From Phycisphaerae bacterium (lineage in GTDB: Bacteria > Planctomycetota > Phycisphaerae > Sedimentisphaerales > Anaerobacaceae), in assembly GCA_030619925.1 (NCBI GenBank), contig JAUXAL010000042.1, positions 1-36,787 on the forward strand: a stretch of 36,787 nt of DNA. The letters run 5' to 3'. The position numbers and the translations under genes are program-made. Positions 32,205 to 36,787 of the stretch are shown in pieces (position 1 is the stretch's first letter; each line of letters starts with the position of its first letter). The notes beneath the pieces are model-generated. The model was not told the DNA's origin. It saw only the letters and a list, made by a program, of their open reading frames with translations, and made no database searches.

Positions 32205-33512
32205 ATGAATAAAACAAGTAATCACAAAACAAATCTTTTGCGGAAATCGTGGATAGTATGTTCGGCCGTCGCTCTCAGTAGTCTGTTTGCAGCTTCGGCT
32301 TGGGGAAGCGATTGGACTCGGTTTCGTGGACCCTGTGGTGGGGGAAAAGTGGAGGCCACAAACCTGCCGGTCACTTGGGATGCCCAAAAGAATATTGTCT
32401 GGAAGACAGAACTGCCCGGCTTAGGTACGTCAAGCCCGATTGTCCTCGGAACGAATATTTACCTGACCTGTTACTCCGGGTATGCGGAATCGATCAAGGA
32501 ACCAGGCGAGATGCAGGAATTGATGCGTCACCTGGTCTCCCTCGACCGAAATTCGGGCAAAATCCTTTGGTCAAAAAAGTTCGCGCCAAAGCTCCCGGAA
32601 TCGAAGTATAGAAGTGGCAACGATTCACGCCACGGTTATGTCTCCAGTACCCTTGCAACGGATGGCAAGAGGCTTTATGCCTTCTTTGGTATCTCAGGTG
32701 TCTACGGATTCGACTTAGATGGAAATACTTTGTGGAATACCGATGTCGGATCAGGCACACATGGTTGGGGTTCAGGCACGTCACCGCTTCTTTACAGGAA
32801 CCTAGTGATTGTCAATGCTAGCATCGAGAGCGAATCCTTGATTGCCTTAGACAAGGACACTGGTCAAATCGTGTGGCGCACACCCTGTATCAAGAGGTGT
32901 TGGAGTTCGCCGATGCTCGTCCAAGCCGGTGACCAGCAGGAACTGGTACTCAATGTGCCGCATAAGCTGACCGGCTTTGATCCCGACACGGGCGATGAGC
33001 TTTGGCACTGCGACGGCATCCCGGATGGCTATGTATGCCCCACGGTTATCACGCATGAGGACGTGGTTTTTGCCATCGGTGGCCGGAAGAATACCGCCAT
33101 CGCGGTCCGGGCTGGCGGTCGAGATAACGTCACGCAAACGCATGTGCTCTGGACCGCGGACAAAGGTTCGAATGTCTCGTCGCCTGTATACCTCGACGGG
33201 TATTTATATTGGTGCCATGAATCCCGCGGTAAGATATACTGTCTGGACGCGAAGACTGGCAAGGTAGTCTATGAAGAATCGCTGACCCCGAGGCCTGGAC
33301 TGATCTATGCGTCGATAACTGCTGCCGATGGGAAGCTCTACGCGCCCTCGCAAGAGAAAGGCACCTATGTGCTCGCCGCCAAACCGGAGTTCCAGCAACT
33401 CGCAGTTAATCAATTCCAGGATGACCCATCGCGCACGAACGCTTCAATGGCCGTGTCGAACAATCAGTTGATCATGCGAACCGATAAGGTCATCTATTGC
33501 ATTGGCCTGTGA
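32205..33512 (+). CDS. Secreted PQQ-type beta-propeller protein 2
   Basis: 435 aa. A signal peptide (SWIVCSAVALSSLFAASAWG) precedes DWTRFRGPCGGGKVEATNLPVTW. Blades follow the same order as proteins 1 and 3 (GKILWSKKFAPK, DSRHGYVSSTLATDGKRLYAFFG, GNTLWNTDVGSGTHGWGSG, GQIVWRTPCIKRCWSSPML, GDELWHCDGIPDGYVCPTVI). It ends VIYCIGL. GAGGG precedes the ATG at 32205. It is on the opposite strand from its two paralogues, downstream of the SGNH-like gene. Ligand or partner unknown. Confidence 0.9.
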   Translation: MNKTSNHKTNLLRKSWIVCSAVALSSLFAASAWGSDWTRFRGPCGGGKVEATNLPVTWDAQKNIVWKTELPGLGTSSPIVLGTNIYLTCYSGYAESIKEPGEMQELMRHLVSLDRNSGKILWSKKFAPKLPESKYRSGNDSRHGYVSSTLATDGKRLYAFFGISGVYGFDLDGNTLWNTDVGSGTHGWGSGTSPLLYRNLVIVNASIESESLIALDKDTGQIVWRTPCIKRCWSSPMLVQAGDQQELVLNVPHKLTGFDPDTGDELWHCDGIPDGYVCPTVITHEDVVFAIGGRKNTAIAVRAGGRDNVTQTHVLWTADKGSNVSSPVYLDGYLYWCHESRGKIYCLDAKTGKVVYEESLTPRPGLIYASITAADGKLYAPSQEKGTYVLAAKPEFQQLAVNQFQDDPSRTNASMAVSNNQLIMRTDKVIYCIGL

Positions 33513-33834
33513 CCTCACACCGTCCCTTAGTGTGTAAATATTGCTTTGTTATAAGCGTATAAAAACCAAGAGGCTTCCCGTCTTTTCGGATGAAAGCATT
33601 TTCTGAGTTCTACATCTGGGGACTCGGTATTTCATGTTTTCTGGACAAGGAAAGGGATAGACTTATAACTTCCTTGAGAAGGACGTCTTGGGATCAGTAG
33701 GCAAAGCCAAGGTTGGTGAGGCAATTAACCACTGACGATCCACAGGTTGGCTGAGGTGCTGGCCGTCAGCAGTACAGCAAACGCAGGCATAAAGGGGAAA
33801 ATATTTGTCATTACCGCCAGCATGTTTGTACCAG
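33513..33834. other. Non-coding stretch after PQQ gene 2
   Basis: No gene with start and ribosome site. On the minus strand at 33727-33825 a short hydrophobic frame (TNMLAVMTNIFPFMPAFAV, ending ANLWIVSG) might be the tail of a lost membrane protein, but I cannot place it in a family. Confidence 0.3.
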
Positions 33835-34034
33835 TCCCACCAGCCAATCAGGCGCACTAGGCCGCACACGGATCAACCCTAAATATGGCCCCCTTTTAGT
33901 GAGTTGACGCCTACAACCCGAGTACAACTGGACAGCTCATTATCTGCCAATTCGAGAAAATGTTCGCTTCGTAAGCTCAATAGCATCAAGGCTTTATAGA
34001 AATCGTAAAATTTGTGAACGTTTTCAATGACCGT
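33835..34034 (-). repeat. 200-bp dispersed repeat, copy 3
   Basis: Full-length relative of the copy at 30153-30355 with the same ends (GTCCCACCAGCCAATCAG; GTGAACGTTTTCAATGACC) and the same orientation. Inside, TTATCTGCCAATTCG and CAAGGCTTTATA are shared. Sequence on both outer sides is unrelated between copies, which fixes the boundaries. Confidence 0.75.
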
Positions 34035-34262
34035 TGTTAGTGATTCTGAATTTAGCAGACAATTATCATGTTACATGAAGAATGAGCACTGGACTTGTTG
34101 TCCACTGGTCGTGACCTGTTTTCTTTTATGGGCTACTTAGGCCGGATCTCATCGTGTTACTGGCCATCATTCAATAGCCAAATTGACGAACTTAAGAGAT
34201 ATTAAGGGTCGTGATTGCCAATAAACGGAGTCGCAAGCCATTTGTGCAAAACCAGTTACGAT

Positions 34263-34334
34263 TGGGCCCGGAAGGATTCGAACCTTCGACCAATGGATTA
34301 TGAGTCCACTGCTCTGCCGCTGAGCTACGGGCCC
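34263..34334 (-). tRNA. tRNA with anticodon CAU (Met elongator or Ile2)
   Basis: 72 nt on the minus strand. The acceptor stem is GGGCCCG/CGGGCCC with discriminator A. The D arm is GTAGCTCAGCGGCAGAGC, the anticodon loop CTCATAA, and the T arm AGG-TTCGAAT-CCTT. CCA is not encoded. CAU may be read as Met, or, after lysidine modification, as Ile. The variable segment TTGGTCG resembles E. coli tRNA-Ile2 more than tRNA-Met, but this is not decisive. A TTGCAG-16-TATAGT promoter-like sequence lies just upstream. Confidence 0.93.
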
Positions 34335-34634
34335 TGGCTTCGGCATACTATATTAGACTCTCAAGCTGCTGCAATATTTTTTTACCCCTGACTTTAACTG
34401 CGAATGTGTTGCAATGTAACAATGTTGCTTGATAGGTTGTTTCGAGTTAAGGATATTACCCATGAAAAACCCTTATAGAATAGGGAAAATACGTTCCGGC
34501 AAATTTCCACTTATTTTACACCTGATAGGCCGTTATTTCAAGAAAATTGAGGACGACTATATTACTTTGGCAATAGCCTATTAGCTAAAGGCTCTCACCT
34601 GATACTATTTGGGCAACTGCTTTATCGGCAATAT
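34335..34634. other. Spacer between the tRNA and PQQ gene 3
   Basis: Contains the probable tRNA promoter (minus strand, about 34340-34375). Otherwise AT-rich, with no gene or repeat seen. Confidence 0.45.
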
Positions 34635-35975
34635 TTACTCTTTGGCCGAAAGGTCTGCGCAGAGGAGCTCTTCGTCATTTCTGATGTAAACGTGTTTGTA
34701 CGCAAAGGCTGGGTGTGACCAGCAGACCCCACCTCGTCGATTCAGTTGTCCTTTTGTAGGTTCGATGAGTTTAGTTCTGCTGATTTCATGGAATCCTTCA
34801 GGTGAGAGTTTGCAGATAATCAGTTCGCCGCGTTCGTTGAACATCCATATCTTGTCTTCGTGTCGTACCATGTGAATATTGGACCAGCGGTCTTTGGGCA
34901 CAGCATCGAGACTTTCCCAGATGCGGTCGCCGGTGTGCAAATCCAGACAGCGGAGCTCGCCGTAACTGTCCACGCCGTAAATGTAGTCACCTTGAAGGAC
35001 AGGAGTGGATATGCAGCAGTGGAGGCTATCGGTTTTTTTTTCGCTGGGGCCCTTGCGTCGCCAGACTTTTTCGACGGCGAGGCGGACGTAGTCCGCTCCG
35101 GATCGAACCGGCCGTTGGCCGGCGGGGTCGACCTTGAGCAGAAGTGAGCCGTCATAAAAAGCGCTGAGGAAAAGATAGCCGTTCTCAAAGACGGGAGTCG
35201 CAATATTAAGCACCATTTTTGACGGGGTGAATGGATGTTGCCAGTAGAGCTTTCCGGTCAAAGGATCAAGGCCGACGACATGCGCGCCCGTCCAGCAGAC
35301 AAGCACGTCTTTGCCGGCCTGTCTGATAATGACCGGTGCCGAATAGGAGGCAGGGTCGTTCAGGGCCCGCCATTTTTCCTTTCCGGTGACTTTATCAAAG
35401 GCGACGATGCAGGCGTTGTCTTTGCCGCCGATGTGCACTATAACCAGATCGTTTTGAACAAGTGGAGCGGCAGCAATAGCCCAAGTGGGCATTCTGATTT
35501 GGTACTCGGCATCGAGATCTTTGCTCCAGAGGACTTGGCCCTTTACCGCATCGAAACAAAAGAAATGTCCCATCGTTCCGAGCGAATAAGCACGGCCCTC
35601 GTTAATGGTAACTGCGGCACGTGGACCATTAGGGTAGCCGACCTTCTTGTATTTGCATTCATAGGAATGGGACCAGATTTTTTTGCCGCTCATGGCATCA
35701 AAACAGTGGACGCGCTCGACCGCAGCCGGCGTAGTTAAGCGGTCGGTGATATAGACCCGCCCGTCGGCGACGGTCGGCCCGCTGTAACCGTTTGCGATTT
35801 TAGCACGCCAGCGGATCGGAAGCTGCGGAGCATTGAATTTTTGCACAATACCCTTTTCCCGCCAGACGCCATCCCGGTTGGGACCCCGCCATTGGGGCCA
35901 GTCTGCGGCTAAAACCTGAATGTTAAGCAGAATCCCGATTATAATTGCGAATATTGATTTTTCAATCATGACCAT
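34635..35975 (-). CDS. Secreted PQQ-type beta-propeller protein 3
   Basis: 446 aa. A signal peptide (KSIFAIIIGILLNIQVLA) precedes DWPQWRGPNRDGVWREKGI. Blades include GKKIWSHSYECKYKKVGYPNGPRAAVTI, GQVLWSKDLDAEY, GKEKWRALNDPASYSAPVII, GKLYWQHPFTPSKM and GDRIWESLDAVPKDRW. It ends AFAYKHVYIRNDEELLCADLS. GAGGG stands 6 bp before the ATG at 35975. The leader of this gene is the A/C-rich tandem repeat, heptamer arrays H and I, and the promoter at 36450, so its expression may depend on the repeat module. Function as for its paralogues: extracytoplasmic propeller, ligand unknown. Confidence 0.9.
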   Translation of the reverse strand: MVMIEKSIFAIIIGILLNIQVLAADWPQWRGPNRDGVWREKGIVQKFNAPQLPIRWRAKIANGYSGPTVADGRVYITDRLTTPAAVERVHCFDAMSGKKIWSHSYECKYKKVGYPNGPRAAVTINEGRAYSLGTMGHFFCFDAVKGQVLWSKDLDAEYQIRMPTWAIAAAPLVQNDLVIVHIGGKDNACIVAFDKVTGKEKWRALNDPASYSAPVIIRQAGKDVLVCWTGAHVVGLDPLTGKLYWQHPFTPSKMVLNIATPVFENGYLFLSAFYDGSLLLKVDPAGQRPVRSGADYVRLAVEKVWRRKGPSEKKTDSLHCCISTPVLQGDYIYGVDSYGELRCLDLHTGDRIWESLDAVPKDRWSNIHMVRHEDKIWMFNERGELIICKLSPEGFHEISRTKLIEPTKGQLNRRGGVCWSHPAFAYKHVYIRNDEELLCADLSAKE

Positions 35976-35990
35976 ATACTGCCCTCGTTG

Positions 35991-36235
35991 AAAAATTGGG
36001 TTTGATTTGGGTTTGAATTGGCTTTGTTTTCCGGGACTGCGAAAATGTCATTTCTTTCATAATCCTTTGTTAATATTGAATTTACGCTCATTTGGGCATC
36101 CGGTAAATTGGGTTTGATTGGCTTTGAATTGGGTTTGTTTTCACCAAGTGTCCAATTGGATTTGTTTTCATAATTCGTTGTATTATATGGATTTACATTC
36201 ATTTGACTTTTTTGGAAATTGGGTTTGTTTTGCAT
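35991..36235 (-). repeat. A/C-rich tandem repeat, copy 2
   Basis: On the minus strand the cores (AACAAACCCAATTT and variants) lie at about 36232-36214, 36144-36106 and 36031-35991, about 110 bp apart. It starts TTATGCAAAACAAACC like copy 1 and shares the 80-bp segment with TCAAATGAATGTAAATCC. In this copy one frame is open from 36235 to 35966 and reads a repeated peptide (NKPNF, QMNVNPYNTTNYEN, then QMSVNSILTKDYER). It overlaps the PQQ start and has no ribosome site, so coding is doubtful. Confidence 0.8.
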
Positions 36236-36240
36236 AATTG

Positions 36241-36282
36241 TATCGTATCTCGTATATCGTATGTCGTATCTGGTATTTCGGA
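36241..36282. repeat. Heptanucleotide array H (6 units)
   Basis: TATCGTA, TCTCGTA, TATCGTA, TGTCGTA, TCTGGTA, TTTCGGA. It directly abuts the A/C-rich repeat (copy 2). Confidence 0.85.
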
Positions 36283-36393
36283 ATAATGAAAAACTAAAAG
36301 TTTCTCTACGATTTTGACTTAAATTTAGGATTTTGAGCATTTGATTCCTTAGCTTTGCTCGAGGACAAGCTTCGGGGGCAAAGATTTGCTATT

Positions 36394-36435
36394 GTCTATT
36401 CGATATACGACATACAACATACGATATACTATTCA
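36394..36435. repeat. Heptanucleotide array I (6 units)
   Basis: GTCTATT, CGATATA, CGACATA, CAACATA, CGATATA, CTATTCA. It lies just downstream of the minus-strand promoter at 36450. Confidence 0.82.
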
Positions 36436-36449
36436 TATGTTTGATACAT

Positions 36450-36478
36450 ATTATACCATAAAACCGGTTTGAAGTCGA
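36450..36478 (-). promoter_or_regulatory. Extended -10 promoter upstream of arrays I and H and PQQ gene 3
   Basis: On the minus strand TCGACT (36478-36473), 17-bp spacer, TATAAT (36455-36450) with the TGG extension. The block TGGTATAATATGTATC and the following AAC-ATG resemble the promoter at 27836 base for base. Confidence 0.6.
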
Positions 36479-36498
36479 GTGAAATCCGGAAAAATCTC

Positions 36499-36568
36499 CG
36501 AGACTCGAAGTTCGTATTGCGTATTGCGTAGAGCGTGAAGCGTATTGCGGATAGCGGATAGTGGTAGG
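36499..36568. repeat. Heptanucleotide array J (10 units)
   Basis: CGAGACT, CGAAGTT, CGTATTG x2, CGTAGAG, CGTGAAG, CGTATTG, CGGATAG x2, TGGTAGG. An open minus-strand frame across it (36429-36707) is an artefact of the period and is not annotated as a gene. Confidence 0.88.
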
Positions 36569-36681
36569 GTAGGGCTTGCCCCACCGTAATCATGTCGATA
36601 ATATACGAGCAGGCCTCATAACGTCTGAGCGGGCGAGGGTGAATCCGAAGGTGAGGCTGTTCAAGGTTGTCGCTTAGCGCG

Positions 36682-36787
36682 ATGAAGACTATGATATATT
36701 CCAACAAAGGTTCCAGAATTGATGCGAAATCCGAAGATTTTGCCTTTGAACTGACGCCTTACACTGACGTCCATGGTGTCACTTCCA
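36682..36787 (+). CDS. Possible 5' end of a gene running off the window
   Basis: The frame from ATG 36682 (MKTMIYSNKGSRIDAKSED, then FAFELTPYTDVHGVTS) stays open to the window edge, 35 codons. The composition looks protein-like, but there is no clear ribosome site; a TTG at 36667 after GTGAGG is an alternative start. Family not recognised. Confidence 0.35.
   Translation, partial: MKTMIYSNKGSRIDAKSEDFAFELTPYTDVHGVTS

Noticed and set aside
34263-34334. tRNA gene as an integration site for the accessory region
   Set aside because: No integrase gene and no repeat of the tRNA 3' end was seen in the window.
36429-36707. 92-aa minus-strand gene
   Set aside because: Spans heptamer array J; the peptide is explained by the repeat.

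Overview
The window looks like a chromosomal segment of a planctomycete, most likely of the Phycisphaerae/Sedimentisphaerales type. This assignment is an inference from gene content, not from a marker gene. The supporting features are an ECF sigma factor overlapping a Ser/Thr kinase-TPR gene, several secreted PQQ-type beta-propellers with a WPxWRGP start, a prepilin-like protein ending in an H/DG motif, Tat-type RRxFL leaders, weak or absent Shine-Dalgarno sequences on several housekeeping genes, and intergenic DNA full of degenerate short tandem repeats.

Layout. 1-6.5 kb is a minus-strand run: an XRE/S24 LexA-like repressor, a DUF362 ferredoxin-like protein, a small membrane protein, a secreted protein with a Cys/His tail, a Tat-exported TIM-barrel protein, a DUF1805 protein and a phosphomannomutase/phosphoglucomutase. 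6.7-7.8 kb is a two-gene plus-strand operon (membrane protein and winged-helix regulator) behind a near-consensus promoter. 7.9-12.4 kb is minus-strand housekeeping: rpoN, recR, dnaX and a four-helix-bundle gene. 12.5-14.2 kb holds a ferredoxin, proC and a flavin reductase. 14.5-21 kb is a plus-strand metal-uptake operon: a His/Cys-rich small protein, an outer-membrane porin, a ZnuA-like binding protein and two ABC-3 permeases. The second permease is fused in frame to an exported-looking double methyltransferase. No ATPase gene is present. A Zur-like palindrome precedes this operon, and a second one precedes the next transcription unit (39-aa ORF, lipoprotein methyltransferase, pseudopilin). 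23.5-27.7 kb has a secreted SnoaL-like protein and the sigma factor/kinase pair. 28-36 kb is an accessory region: three PQQ propellers and a relic of a fourth, an SGNH-like hydrolase, transposase relics, copies of a 200-bp dispersed repeat, and one tRNA with anticodon CAU.

The most unusual signal is in the DNA between genes. At least ten arrays keep a strict 7-bp period although their sequences differ from locus to locus. Several abut a start or stop codon exactly. One 21-unit array lies inside dnaX, where the 7-nt period becomes a 7-residue protein period. At two places the same composite recurs: extended -10 promoter, then heptamer array(s), then a ~100-bp-unit A/C-rich tandem repeat. At 27.8 kb it points into DNA with no plus-strand gene; at 36 kb it forms the leader of a PQQ gene. 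This promoter-heptamer-repeat module and the metal permease-methyltransferase fusion are the best candidates for undescribed biology here.
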